Origin: Nocardioides exalbidus
GTDB lineage: Bacteria > Actinomycetota > Actinomycetes > Propionibacteriales > Nocardioidaceae
Reading direction: 5' to 3'
Length of the DNA: 64,000 bases
NCBI RefSeq assembly: GCF_900105585.1
Contig: NZ_FNRT01000002.1
Location: forward strand, 1,798,001-1,862,000
This document shows, in pieces, positions 51,400-60,385 of this stretch (the first letter of the stretch is position 1; each line of letters starts with the position of its first letter). The notes under the pieces are model-generated. The model saw nothing but the letters and a program-made list of their open reading frames with translations. It searched no databases and had not been told where the DNA came from. The translations under genes and the position numbers were made by a program.

Positions 51400-52526
51400 A
51401 CCTGGACTCCCGGGGCGAACTTCGGCACCCGCACGATCACCTTCGTGCCGGCGCCGGGCGCGGTCTCGACGACCAGACCGTAGTCGTCGCCGTAGGCGTT
51501 GCGCAGCCGTGCGTCGACGTTGCCGAGACCGACGGAGTCCATCGAGGCGTCGCCGGCCAGCGCCCGGCGCACCCGCTCGGGGTCCTCGCCGGTGCCGTCG
51601 TCCTCGACCTCGATGACGCACTCCTGGTCGAGGTCTCGCGCGGTGATGTGGAGCCGGCCGACGCCGTCCTCCTTGTCGGCGCTGGCCTCCAGCCCGTGGC
51701 GCACGGCGTTCTCGACCAGCGGCTGGATGCACAGGAACGGGACCGCGACCGGCAGCACCTCCGGCGCCACCTGGAGGGTCACCTGGAGCCGGTCGCCGAA
51801 GCGCGCCTGCTCGAGCAGGAGGTAGCGCTCGACGGAGCGGAGCTCCTCGGCGAGCGTCGTGTACTCGCCGTGGCGCCGGAAGGAGTAGCGGGTGAAGTCG
51901 GCGAACTCGAGGAGCAGCTCGCGCGCCCGGTCGGGGTCGGTGCGCACGAAGCTCGCGATCGCGCCCAGCGAGTTGTAGATGAAGTGCGGGCTGATCTGCG
52001 CCCGCAGGGCACGCACCTCGGCCTCCATCAGGCGGTTGCGGGAGAGGTCGAGCTCGGCGAGCTCGAGCTGGCCGCTCACCCACGAGGCCACCTCGTCGGC
52101 CGCGCGCACGAGGCCGCCGGTGGTGTGCGGGGCGCCGACGACGAGCGCTCCGACGAGGGTGTCCTCGGCGACCAGCGGGCTCACGATCGCCTGCCGCACC
52201 TGGCAGCCGCCGTCCTCGCAGACCAGGGTCCGCTCGTCGACGATCATCGTCCGCCCGGTCTCCGCGACCTGGCTGATCGTGGCGGTCAGCTGGCCGCGGT
52301 GGTGGCCGCCGAGCCCGTCCCACGCGAGCAGCCCGCTCGTGTCCCCGAGCCCGGCAGCCGGGGTGCCGAGCAGCGCCCGCAGGTGGCGCACGGACCGCTC
52401 CGCGCTCGCGCTCGTCAGGCCCTCGCGCAGCGCCGGGCTCGCGAGGGAGGCGTTGTGCAGCGCGCGGAAGGTGGCGCGGTCGGTCTCCCCGCCCAGCGAC
52501 GTGCGCCGCCACCTCCACCTCGCCAC
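51396..52526 (-). CDS. LytS-type sensor histidine kinase
   Basis: A 376-residue kinase. It lacks membrane helices; the N-terminal part (about 40-160) looks like a GAF sensor domain with a Cys pair in ERTLVCEDGGCQVRQAI. The kinase core has the phospho-His in LRAQISPHFIYNSLGAIASF (His_kinase PF06580) and ATPase motifs ENAVRHGLE and GLGNVDARL. With LytTR and the symporter it resembles the BtsSR/YpdAB nutrient systems, though those have membrane sensors. The GTG start follows TAGGGT by seven bases (leaderless). Confidence 0.9.
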   Translation of the reverse strand: MARWRWRRTSLGGETDRATFRALHNASLASPALREGLTSASAERSVRHLRALLGTPAAGLGDTSGLLAWDGLGGHHRGQLTATISQVAETGRTMIVDERTLVCEDGGCQVRQAIVSPLVAEDTLVGALVVGAPHTTGGLVRAADEVASWVSGQLELAELDLSRNRLMEAEVRALRAQISPHFIYNSLGAIASFVRTDPDRARELLLEFADFTRYSFRRHGEYTTLAEELRSVERYLLLEQARFGDRLQVTLQVAPEVLPVAVPFLCIQPLVENAVRHGLEASADKEDGVGRLHITARDLDQECVIEVEDDGTGEDPERVRRALAGDASMDSVGLGNVDARLRNAYGDDYGLVVETAPGAGTKVIVRVPKFAPGVQV

Positions 52527-52575
52527 GCACGTGACCCTAGGTGCGACCTCGGATGGGCGCTACCGGACGGGTGGT

Positions 52576-53424
52576 CTACCGGAAGTCGATGAGCAGCATG
52601 TCGGTGTCGGTGCCGTCGCTCACGGCCGGTCCGTCCTGCGACGGGTCGTCGGGGCCGGAGGCCTGCTCGTCGCCGTCGACCACCACGGCGCGGTAGCAGC
52701 GGGTGACGTAGGGGATCTGCATCCCGTCCATGCCGCGGCCGTAGTCGTCGTAGAACGCCAGGACCGCGGCGAGGCTCTCGGCGCGCTCGTCCTCGCCCAT
52801 GACGGCGAAGTTCGACCGCGACCGGGCCAGGTCGAGGATCGACTCGCGGTCGATCTCCTGCCAGTTCTTGAAGGTCGTGTCCTCCATCTCGCCGAACAGC
52901 TCGCTGTCGGCGAGGTGCTGGGCCGAGGTGGTGTTGCCGTCCTGCATGCCCAGGATGTCTCCCAGCCGCCGCACCCACGGGATGCGGTCGTCGCGGCTGT
53001 TCCACACGAGGGCGAGGTGGCCGCCGGGCTTGAGCACCCGGGCGATCTCGGCCAGCGCCGACCCGTGGTCGAACCAGTGGAAGGCCTGGGCGACCACCAC
53101 GACGTCGACGGAGCGGTCGTTGGCCGGGATCTCCTCGGCCGTCGCGACCTTCGCGCTCACCTCGGGCACGCGCTCGCGCAGGATCGCCAGCATCGCCTCG
53201 TCGGGCTCGGTGGCGAAGACCGCGTGCCCGTGGTCGACCAGCTGGCGCGTCAGCTTGCCGGTCCCGGCGCCGAGCTCGAGGACGACCTTGGCCTCGCCGC
53301 CCGTCAGCCACGCGACCGCGTCGGAGGGGTACGACGGACGCGCCCGGTCGTAGGCGCCGGCGACCGACCCGAACGAGCGGGCGCGGTCGGTCGGTGCGGG
53401 AGTCCCGGGCAGTTCGTCGCTCAT
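52576..53424 (-). CDS. SAM-dependent methyltransferase, UbiE-like
   Basis: A 282-residue class I methyltransferase (Methyltransf_11). Near the N-terminus YDRARPSYP is characteristic of a large actinobacterial group; motif I is VLELGAGTGKLTRQL; FHWFDHGSALAEIARVLKPGG covers motifs II and III. The last 30 residues are acidic and probably disordered (DGDEQASGPDDPSQDG). Substrate unknown. TAGCCT is seven bases before the ATG (leaderless). Confidence 0.9.
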   Translation of the reverse strand: MSDELPGTPAPTDRARSFGSVAGAYDRARPSYPSDAVAWLTGGEAKVVLELGAGTGKLTRQLVDHGHAVFATEPDEAMLAILRERVPEVSAKVATAEEIPANDRSVDVVVVAQAFHWFDHGSALAEIARVLKPGGHLALVWNSRDDRIPWVRRLGDILGMQDGNTTSAQHLADSELFGEMEDTTFKNWQEIDRESILDLARSRSNFAVMGEDERAESLAAVLAFYDDYGRGMDGMQIPYVTRCYRAVVVDGDEQASGPDDPSQDGPAVSDGTDTDMLLIDFR

Positions 53425-53460
53425 CCCGGTCAGGCTACAAGCGACGGCGACGTCCCGCGC

Positions 53461-54741
53461 TCAGCGACGTACCTCGCACTCGCGCCGGATCTCGGCCCCG
53501 CAGGTGTCGCGACCACCTCCGCCGACCGCCTGGTCGCGACCGGGACCGCCGACGAGGAGGTCGTTGCCGCTGGACCCGAACATCCGGTCGTCGCCGTGTC
53601 CGCCGAAGAACCGCATCTGTCGACCGCCCACGCACGGGGACCCGCTCCCCGTGCTGGGCAGGGCGGAGGTCGTGTCCCGGCCGCCCAGGCTCTGGACCGT
53701 CGCACGGCAGGCGTCGACCTCGAGCGCGTTGCTCCCGTGGGTGCCCGTGAGCCGCACGGTGGGGGCGCCGACGGCGGCGTCCTCGAAGCCGGTCACCTCG
53801 TGGGTGACCACCTTCCTGCCGGACCGCTTCGTGAGCACCCCCTGCCGGAGGTCGAGGTCGAGGCGCGCAGAGGACTGGACGTAGACGCGGTCGCGGCCGT
53901 GGCCGCCCCTGAACCAGCTGCCCTTCGCGTAGGTCCCGACCTGCATCGTGTCGTCGCCCCCACCCATCGCGGCACGGAGGACGGTACGCCCTCCCGGCGG
54001 CACGAGGAGTGCCTCGTCGCGGTTGCTGCCGCGGAACGTGAACCGCTCGAGGTCGCGGGAGGCGCGCACGCTGAAGGTCGAGAACCCGCGGACGGTGAGC
54101 GCGGCGCCGGACCCCGAAGTGGTGAGCGTCCGGGCAGGGACGTCGATCGCCAGCCTCGTGGCGGGGCCGGTGCCGAGCGCGAAGGTGCTGCCGGTGCCTC
54201 CCTCGGCCCTGCTGGTGGGAGTCGGGTCGCCCGCCCAGTCGAGCCAGACCAACCGGCCGACCACCTCGTCGGGGTTGGGCAGTCCGGTCCGCCCGGACAC
54301 GACGAAGTCCTGGTCGGCACCGGCAGGACCGGCGTCGACGACGTCCCGGCCGGTGTCCACCCGACCCTGGGTGCCGGCGTGGACCTCGTCGACCGCCGCG
54401 GACCCGAGGAAGGTGTCGTCGCCCTCGCCGAGGAAGGTGGTGGTCCTCCCGGTGCGGCCGGTGGCGTCGACGACGTCGTTGCCGGTGCCGGCGTCGACGA
54501 CGCCGACCACGCTGCCGATGACGCAGACCAGGTCGTCCCCGCCCAGTGCGCGCACGCCGCTGACGTCGTGGGCGACGATCACGTCGTCGCCCTCGGTGCC
54601 GTCCACGCGGAGCACGCCGCTGGCCTCGATCGTCGCGGGCACGCCGCGGCAGGTGGCTGCCGCGGCACTGGCCGGGGCCATCGAGACGGCCGTGCCGACC
54701 ACCAGGGCGGCGGTGATGAGGAGGGGGATGGTCGGGCGCAT
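53461..54741 (-). CDS. Secreted RTX-like calcium-binding protein
   Basis: A 426-residue secreted protein. A signal peptide (about 1-27, cleavage near ASAAAA) is followed by repeated glycine/aspartate nonapeptides: GTEGDDVIVAHD, GGDDLVCV, GTGNDVVDATG, GEGDDTFLG and a C-terminal array GGHGDDRMFGSSGNDLLVGG then GPGRDQAVGGGGRD. These bind Ca2+ and fold outside the cell. No enzyme domain is seen; a Cys pair near the end may form a disulfide. RTX secretion genes are not in the window, and the signal peptide suggests Sec export. Confidence 0.85.
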   Translation of the reverse strand: MRPTIPLLITAALVVGTAVSMAPASAAAATCRGVPATIEASGVLRVDGTEGDDVIVAHDVSGVRALGGDDLVCVIGSVVGVVDAGTGNDVVDATGRTGRTTTFLGEGDDTFLGSAAVDEVHAGTQGRVDTGRDVVDAGPAGADQDFVVSGRTGLPNPDEVVGRLVWLDWAGDPTPTSRAEGGTGSTFALGTGPATRLAIDVPARTLTTSGSGAALTVRGFSTFSVRASRDLERFTFRGSNRDEALLVPPGGRTVLRAAMGGGDDTMQVGTYAKGSWFRGGHGRDRVYVQSSARLDLDLRQGVLTKRSGRKVVTHEVTGFEDAAVGAPTVRLTGTHGSNALEVDACRATVQSLGGRDTTSALPSTGSGSPCVGGRQMRFFGGHGDDRMFGSSGNDLLVGGPGRDQAVGGGGRDTCGAEIRRECEVRR

Positions 54742-54824
54742 CGGGACCTCGGATCGGGTCGGTGGTGGGGTACCACGGCTGTGACGCGCCCCGTGCCGGA
54801 GAAGTTGTCCCTACGCTGACGTCC

Positions 54825-55550
54825 GTGAGCTCGTTCGAACGCCTCGACGCGGGGCCGGTGGCGGACACCGTCGCGCGCCTCGAGTCCCGCATCGCGGCCC
54901 GGTTCCCCGACCGCGGGCTGCTCGCGGTCGTGGGCGAGCTCGGCGTGCTCACCTCCGACGTGGCCGAGGGGTCCTCGGCGATCCGGGTCCGGCTGCGGTG
55001 GGTCCGGCTGGCCTCGCGCCTGGCCGCGGTCGTCGTGCTCGTCGCGACGGTGACGATCTTCGGGCTCGCGCTCCGCGACGCGCTGCGCATCGGTCCGGAG
55101 CGCACCTTCGAGTGGGTGCCGCTGATCGAGTCCGCGATCAACGACCTGGTCTTCGCGGGGCTGGCGCTGTGGTTCCTCTACGCGCTGCCGCAGCGCCTCG
55201 AGCGCGGCCACCTCCTCGACCTGCTCCACCGGCTCCGCTCGCTCGCGCACATCGTCGACATGCACCAGCTCACCAAGGACCCCGAGCGGCTGCGACCGGA
55301 CTTCGTGAAGACCGAGAAGATGGTGAAGGTCGACCTCGACCGCGGCGAGATGGAGCGCTACCTCGACTACTGCTCGGAGATGCTCTCGCTGATCGGCAAG
55401 GTCGCGGCACTGTGCGCGGAGGAGTCGCGCGACTCGCTGGTGCTCACCACGGTCAGCGACCTCGAGACGCTCACCACCGGCATGTCGCGCAAGATCTGGC
55501 AGAAGATCTCGCTGCTGCCGAGCGAGGGCGCCCGGCCGGTCGCGGACTGA
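54825..55550 (+). CDS. Two-helix membrane protein of unknown function, 241 aa
   Basis: I do not recognise a named family. Two membrane helices (about 55-77 and 100-120) are followed by a helical cytoplasmic tail of about 120 residues with heptad-like spacing (LLDLLHRLRSLAHIVDMHQLTKDPERL, MERYLDYCSEMLSLIGKVAALC). The type resembles actinobacterial proteins of the Rv-encoded DUF group close to tad loci. TACGCT is seven bases before GTG (leaderless). The downstream gene follows after 20 bases with its own -10 box. Confidence 0.75.
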   Translation: MSSFERLDAGPVADTVARLESRIAARFPDRGLLAVVGELGVLTSDVAEGSSAIRVRLRWVRLASRLAAVVVLVATVTIFGLALRDALRIGPERTFEWVPLIESAINDLVFAGLALWFLYALPQRLERGHLLDLLHRLRSLAHIVDMHQLTKDPERLRPDFVKTEKMVKVDLDRGEMERYLDYCSEMLSLIGKVAALCAEESRDSLVLTTVSDLETLTTGMSRKIWQKISLLPSEGARPVAD

Positions 55551-55570
55551 TCCCGACTACCGTCCTCCCC

Positions 55571-56287
55571 GTGACCGATCCGCTCGCCTGGCTGACCGAC
55601 CTCGAAGGGGTCCCGTCGGCCTATGCCGGAGTCCGCGACGGGATCGACGCGCTGCTGCGCGACCGCGGCCTGCGTCGTACGTCGCCGGAGATGACCGCGG
55701 AGTCCCTCCTGCGCGGCGCCCACGCGAGCGCCGTGCTCGAGGGATCGGCCTCGTCGCTGGACGAGGTGCGCGCGGGGACGGGCGACGAGATCGCCTCGGA
55801 CGCCGTCCGGCTTTCGGCCTCGATGCTGGCGCTCGCGCCCCTGCTCAAGACCGCGCCGCTGCAGGCGATCGCCCGGCTCCACACCGTCGTCGGCTCGGGC
55901 GCCCTCGACCCCGAGGAGCTCGGCCGACCACGCGACGCGGCCTCGGCCGACCGGCTGCGCGGCGTCGCCGAGCTCCTCGTCTCGGGCACGTCGGCGCCGG
56001 CGCTGCTCGTCGCGGCGGTCGCGCACGCCGACGTCGCGACGGCCGCACCGTTCGCCTCGCACAACGGCATCGTCGCCCGCGCCCTCGAGCGACTCGTGCT
56101 GGTCTCCCGCGGGGTCGACGCCAAGTCGCTGGTGGTCCCCGAGGCCGGGCACCTCGCGCACCGGGCGGCGTACGAGTCCAACCTCCGTGCCTACAGCGCT
56201 GGCGGCCCGCGCGGCGTCCAGGCCTGGGCGCTCTACGGCGCGGAGGCGTTCGCGGCCGGCGCCGAGGCCTCGCCCCTCGTGCGGTAA
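55571..56287 (+). CDS. Fic-like/oxidoreductase-annotated actinobacterial protein
   Basis: A 238-residue helical protein (starts TDPLAWLTDLEGVPSAYAGVRDGIDALLRDRGLRR). Homologues occur beside the HAD-ssd-tad genes throughout actinobacteria and are often labelled oxidoreductase or Fic-like. The Fic core HPFxxGNGR is degenerate: ATAAPFASHNGIVARALERL keeps only the helical frame, so no AMP transfer is predicted. TACCGT is seven bases before GTG. The stop codon lies in a dispersed repeat. Confidence 0.75.
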   Translation: MTDPLAWLTDLEGVPSAYAGVRDGIDALLRDRGLRRTSPEMTAESLLRGAHASAVLEGSASSLDEVRAGTGDEIASDAVRLSASMLALAPLLKTAPLQAIARLHTVVGSGALDPEELGRPRDAASADRLRGVAELLVSGTSAPALLVAAVAHADVATAAPFASHNGIVARALERLVLVSRGVDAKSLVVPEAGHLAHRAAYESNLRAYSAGGPRGVQAWALYGAEAFAAGAEASPLVR

Positions 56288-56307
56288 TCCAGTGGCAGAT
56301 GGTCGCC
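56276..56307. repeat. Dispersed 32-bp repeat, copy at gene 3' end
   Basis: Starts CTCGTGCGGTAATCCAGTGG and continues CAGATGGTCGCC; 29 of 32 positions match the copy at 44941-44972. The TAA stop of the upstream gene (56285-56287) is inside the repeat. Confidence 0.75.
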
Positions 56308-56603
56308 TGACCGCGGTCGGTCGGCACGGAGACCCCGGACATGCGAGCGGCACCCGCTCACGTGGATCGGGTGCCGCCGCTGACACGTGACGCCTGGCTA
56401 CCAAGCGTGCTCTTCTCAATCGCTGCCTCGGGCAGATCCCGACCGGTCAGCACCCCATCGGATGGGTGGATCGCCGCGTGGGTACCTGGATCACGTGCTG
56501 CTTGTGGAGTTCGTTGCCTCAGTTCTAGCCCTGTCCGGGAGCACCCACAAGGCTTGACTTTGACCACCGCTGGTGGGGCGTCCGGGTACCGGTGAGTACG
56601 ACG
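56288..56603. other. Gene-free gap with one hairpin and reduced GC
   Basis: No convincing gene. A perfect 10-bp hairpin (arms 56347-56356 and 56368-56377, GCGGCACCCG) may terminate the upstream gene. The rest, especially 56400-56580, is lower in GC and lacks codon-position bias in any frame. It could be the remains of a lost gene or an inserted segment; I see no repeat ends or integrase. Confidence 0.5.
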
Positions 56604-57401
56604 TCAGGCGTCCGTCACCCGGCGTCTCCGGTTGGCCCAGAGGACCCCGCCGGCGGCCACCGCGCCACCGACGGCGAGGGCCGCGAGGGTCGGCCTGGCC
56701 GGCGGCACGGGGATCCGGCGCCGCAGCGCGACGGGCCGGACGAAGCTCAGCACGGGCCAGTCGCGCTCCTGGGCGATGCGCCGCAGCTCCTTGTCGGGGT
56801 TGACCGCGAAGGGGTGGCCGACGACGTCGAGCATGTGGACGTCGGTGACCGAGTCGCTGTAGGCGAAGCACTCGTCGAGGTCGTAGCCGACGGTCTCCGC
56901 GAGGTGCTCGATCGCCCGTGCCTTCTCCTCGGCGTAGGCGTAGTAGTCGATGGTGCCGGTGTACCTCCCGTCGACGATCTCCATGCGCGTCGCGATCACC
57001 CGGTCGGCGCCCAGCATCTCGCCGATCGGCTCGACGACCTCCGCGCCGGAGGCGGACACGATGACGACGTCGCGCCCGGCCGCGCGGTGCTCCTCGATGA
57101 GGCTGACCGCCTCGTGGTAGACGAGCGGCTCGACGATGTTGTCCAGCGTGTCGTGGACGATCTCGCGGACGGTCGCGACGTCCCAGCCGGCACACAGCTG
57201 CGACATGAACTCGCGCATCTTGTCCATCTGGTCGTGGTCGGCGCCGCCGGTGAAGAAGACGAACTGGGCGTAGGCCGAGCGCAGCATCGCGCGCCGGGTG
57301 ATGAGCCCACCGGCCTGGAACTCGCGGCTGAACGCGAGCGTGCTCGACTTGGCGATGATCGTCTTGTCGAGGTCGAAGAAGGCCGCGGTGGGGCGGGTCA
57401 T
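56604..57401 (-). CDS. HAD-IB family phosphatase
   Basis: A 265-residue hydrolase. Motif I is FFDLDKTIIAKSS (Asp10 and Asp12), motif II is VIVSASGAEVV, and motif III/IV is FAYSDSVTDVHMLDVVG; the insertion of cap helices marks subclass IB. A C-terminal membrane helix with RRRR follows (about 237-262), so it is membrane attached. In actinobacteria this gene sits beside ssd/tad; the substrate may be a phospholipid or phosphoserine-like compound. It is divergent from ssd. Confidence 0.9.
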   Translation of the reverse strand: MTRPTAAFFDLDKTIIAKSSTLAFSREFQAGGLITRRAMLRSAYAQFVFFTGGADHDQMDKMREFMSQLCAGWDVATVREIVHDTLDNIVEPLVYHEAVSLIEEHRAAGRDVVIVSASGAEVVEPIGEMLGADRVIATRMEIVDGRYTGTIDYYAYAEEKARAIEHLAETVGYDLDECFAYSDSVTDVHMLDVVGHPFAVNPDKELRRIAQERDWPVLSFVRPVALRRRIPVPPARPTLAALAVGGAVAAGGVLWANRRRRVTDA

Positions 57402-57534
57402 GCCGCCATCGTAGGGGCGGACGCGGATGGATACCGGGCCGCCAACCGTCCACAGGCGGGCCCTGAGGCGGCTTGTCCACAGGTGACCTCGTCGGCGGGT
57501 GGGCGTCGTCGGTGGGCGACGGGATCGTCGGGGC

Positions 57535-58545
57535 ATGGCTGTCCTGCTCCTCACCGGCTCCCCGTCCGTCCACGAGGTCGTCGTGCCGCTCTGCGCTGCG
57601 GCCGGTGTCGGCGCCGAGGTGTCGTCCTCGCCCGCGCTCGCCCTCGCCGCATGGGCGGAGGCCGAGCTCGTCCTCGTCGGCACCGACCTCGCGAGCGCCG
57701 TCGCAGAGCTCGCACCGCCCCGGCGAGCGGGCGTGCACGTGGTGGGGCTCTCGCCCGGTGACGCGGTCTTCCGCAGCGCGCTCGAGATCGGCGCGGCGTC
57801 GGTGCTCGACCTCTCGGCCGGGTCCTCGTGGCTCTCCGACGCGCTGGCCGACGTCGGCGAGCAGGCCTCGCCCGGCCGGGTCGTCGGAGTCGTGGGCGGA
57901 TCCGGCGGCGCGGGGGCGACGACGCTCGCCTGCGCGCTCGCCCAGTGGCAGTCCAGGCTCGCGCCGACGCTGCTGGTCGACGCCGATCCCCTCGGCCCGG
58001 GACTCGACCGGCTGCTCGGGATGGAGGCCGTGCCCGGGGTGCGGTGGGAGGGACTGGTCGACACCGCGGGCCGGGTGGGTGCACGCGCGCTGCGCGAGGG
58101 CGTGCCGCGGGCGGGGTTGCTGGGCGTCCTGACCTGGTCCGGGCGCCGCCGATGGCTCGACGTGCCCACGGTGCGGCGGATCCTCCCGTCGGCGACCTCC
58201 GGGCACGACCTCGTGGTGGTCGACCTCGCCCGACACGGAGCGGGCGTGGCCGAGCTGGCCGACCGGTGCGACGAGCTGCTCGTCGTGACGCCCGCGACGC
58301 TGCCCGGTCTGGCCGCGACGGCTCGACTGGTGGCCGAGCTGGGCCGCGCGCCGGGGGCCGGACTGGTGCTGCGCCCCGGCTCGGTCAGCGACGCCGACGC
58401 CACCCAGGTGACGGGGTTGCCGGTCGTCGCCGCCGTCGGCGACCAGCGCGGCCTCGCGTCTGCCGTCGACCGCGGGCTCGGTCCGCTCGGGGCCCGCGGT
58501 CCGCTCCTGCGAGCCGCACGCGACCTGCTGCCGGTGGCGGCATGA
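57535..58545 (+). CDS. ssd: Septum site-determining protein Ssd / CpaE-like
   Basis: A 336-residue MinD/ParA-family protein (Rv3660c type). The N-terminal part (about 1-115) resembles a degenerate receiver domain as in CpaE. The deviant P-loop is VVGGSGGAGATTLACALA, in which the family's usual Lys residues are absent, so ATP use is doubtful. In mycobacteria Ssd affects septation, while CpaE localises Tad pilus machinery. It leads the tad operon and overlaps tadA (ATGA). Confidence 0.9.
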   Translation: MAVLLLTGSPSVHEVVVPLCAAAGVGAEVSSSPALALAAWAEAELVLVGTDLASAVAELAPPRRAGVHVVGLSPGDAVFRSALEIGAASVLDLSAGSSWLSDALADVGEQASPGRVVGVVGGSGGAGATTLACALAQWQSRLAPTLLVDADPLGPGLDRLLGMEAVPGVRWEGLVDTAGRVGARALREGVPRAGLLGVLTWSGRRRWLDVPTVRRILPSATSGHDLVVVDLARHGAGVAELADRCDELLVVTPATLPGLAATARLVAELGRAPGAGLVLRPGSVSDADATQVTGLPVVAAVGDQRGLASAVDRGLGPLGARGPLLRAARDLLPVAA

Positions 58546-59705
58546 GTGCCCCGGTGCCGGCGGCGGTCCTCGACGACGTACGACGACGGCTGGCCGGGTC
58601 CGCCGGCGACCTGACGCCGCACCGGGTGGCCGAGGCGCTGCGTGCCTCGGGCTCGCCGGTGGGCGACGCCACCGTCCTGGCGGTGCACGACTTGCTCCGC
58701 CGTGACGTCCTCGGGGCCGGCCCGCTCGAGGACCTGCTCCGGCTGCCCGACGTGACCGACGTGCTGGTCAACGGCCCCGACGACGTGTGGATCGACCGGG
58801 GTGCTGGCCTCGAGCGGGTCGCGGTCTCCTTCCCCGACGACTCGTCCGTGCGTCGCCTCGCGCAACGCCTCGCGGCCTCGGCAGGTCGGCGGCTCGACGA
58901 CGCGACCCCGCACGCCGACGTCCGTCTCCCGGACGGGACACGCTTCCACGCAGTGCTCGCGCCCGTCGCGCGGACCGGGACGGTGCTGTCGCTCCGGGTG
59001 CCGCGCGGCCGGGTGTGGACGCTGCCCGAGCTGGTGACCGCGGGCGCCCTGCCTCCTGACGGTGCCTTCCTGCTCGAGGAGGTCGTCGACGCGCGATGCG
59101 CTTTCCTGGTCACCGGCGGCACCGGGACCGGGAAGACCTCGGTGCTGTCGGCGCTCCTGTCCCTGGTCGACCCCGGCGAGCGGGTCGTGCTCGTCGAGGA
59201 CGCCAGCGAGCTGCGCCCCGAGCACCCGCACGTGGTCGCGCTCGAGGGGAGGCCCGCCAACATCGAGGGCGCGGGCGAGATCTCGCTGCAGACGCTGGTG
59301 CGGCAGGCGCTGCGGATGCGACCGGACCGGCTCGTGGTCGGCGAGGTGCGAGGGGCCGAGGTGGTCGACCTCCTGGCCGCGCTCAACACGGGGCACGGAG
59401 GGGGCTGCGGCACGCTCCACGCGAACTCCGCGGCCGACGTGCCGGCCCGGATCGAGGCCCTCTCGCTGGCCGCCGGCCTGCCTCGCGAGGCGGCGCACAG
59501 CCAGCTCGCGTCCGCCCTCGACGTGGTGATCCACCTCGGCCGGGGCCGTGACGGGAGACGGCGCATCCTCGAGCTGGGGGTGCCGGAGCGCGACGCGTCC
59601 GGTCTGGTCGCCCTGCGCACGGCCGCGACCTTCGAACCCGACCGGGTGGTGCGCGGGCCGGCGGCGCCGGCGCTCATGGAGCGGCTGGGCGGGGTGGCGT
59701 GGTGA
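58542..59705 (+). CDS. tadA: TadA/CpaF-type secretion ATPase
   Basis: A 387-residue ATPase powering type IVc (Tad/Flp) pilus assembly. Walker A GGTGTGKTSVL, Asp box VVLVEDASELRPEHPHVVALE, Walker B region MRPDRLVVGEVRG and the His box (GHGGGCGTLHANSA) are all present. Its N-terminal domain (about 1-140) is the usual helical three-element cap. It overlaps ssd and tadB by four bases each. Confidence 0.95.
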   Translation: MSAPVPAAVLDDVRRRLAGSAGDLTPHRVAEALRASGSPVGDATVLAVHDLLRRDVLGAGPLEDLLRLPDVTDVLVNGPDDVWIDRGAGLERVAVSFPDDSSVRRLAQRLAASAGRRLDDATPHADVRLPDGTRFHAVLAPVARTGTVLSLRVPRGRVWTLPELVTAGALPPDGAFLLEEVVDARCAFLVTGGTGTGKTSVLSALLSLVDPGERVVLVEDASELRPEHPHVVALEGRPANIEGAGEISLQTLVRQALRMRPDRLVVGEVRGAEVVDLLAALNTGHGGGCGTLHANSAADVPARIEALSLAAGLPREAAHSQLASALDVVIHLGRGRDGRRRILELGVPERDASGLVALRTAATFEPDRVVRGPAAPALMERLGGVAW

Positions 59706-60385
59706 CCGTCGATCCCACGTGGATCGCCGCGCTGGCGGTGGCCGCAGCGGTCCTCGTCCTGGTTCCGCCCGGTGGGGTGGTCGTGGAGTCGCTCGGGCTG
59801 TCGGCGCTTCCCGCCCGGCCCCGGCGGCGCTGGCGACCGGGGCGTCGGGCGCTCGCCGAGGACCGTGCGGCCGTCCTCGAGGTGTGCGAGCTGCTCGCCG
59901 CTGACCTCGCTGCCGGTCGCCCTCCGGGCCTGGCCCTGGAGTCGGCGAGCGAGCGCTGGCGGCCCCTGGCTGCCGCGGTGGAGGCGTCCCGCCTCGGGGC
60001 CGACGTCCCGGAGGCGCTCCGCCGGGTGGCCGCTGAGCGACCCGGAGCCGGTGACCTGCGGTGGGTGGCAGCGGCGTGGCAGGTCGCCCAGGACTCGGGG
60101 CACGGCCTGGCGTCCGCCCTCGACCGCACCGCTGCCAGTCTCCGGACGCGCCGTCGCACGCGCCGGCTCGTGGACTCCGAGCTGGCGTCGGCACGGGCCA
60201 CCGCCCGCCTGGTCGCGGCACTCCCGGTCGCCGTGCTGCTCATGGGATCCGGTGCCGGCTCCGACCCGTGGTCGTTCCTCCTGACGACGCCCGTGGGGTG
60301 GCTGTGCCTCGCCCTCGGCGCCTCGCTGCTCGGGCTCGGGCTCTGGTGGATCGAGCGGCTGGCCGACCGGGCGGCCGCACCGTGA
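59702..60385 (+). CDS. tadB: TadB-like inner membrane assembly protein
   Basis: A 227-residue protein of the type II secretion F domain. An N-terminal helix (about 5-23) is followed by the cytoplasmic helical bundle (VCELLAADLAAGRPPGLALES, LRWVAAAWQVAQDSGHGLASAL) and two C-terminal helices (about 170-188 and 198-218). GTG 59702 gives a GTGA overlap with tadA. It forms the membrane platform with TadC. Confidence 0.9.
   Translation: MTVDPTWIAALAVAAAVLVLVPPGGVVVESLGLSALPARPRRRWRPGRRALAEDRAAVLEVCELLAADLAAGRPPGLALESASERWRPLAAAVEASRLGADVPEALRRVAAERPGAGDLRWVAAAWQVAQDSGHGLASALDRTAASLRTRRRTRRLVDSELASARATARLVAALPVAVLLMGSGAGSDPWSFLLTTPVGWLCLALGASLLGLGLWWIERLADRAAAP

Noticed and set aside
56288..56603. 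Small ORFs of 69-84 codons in the gap
   Set aside because: No ribosome site, no codon-position GC bias and no recognisable motif.
56604..60221. A 1205-codon minus-strand frame
   Set aside because: Only its last 265 codons (the HAD phosphatase) are real; the remainder is antisense to ssd, tadA and tadB.
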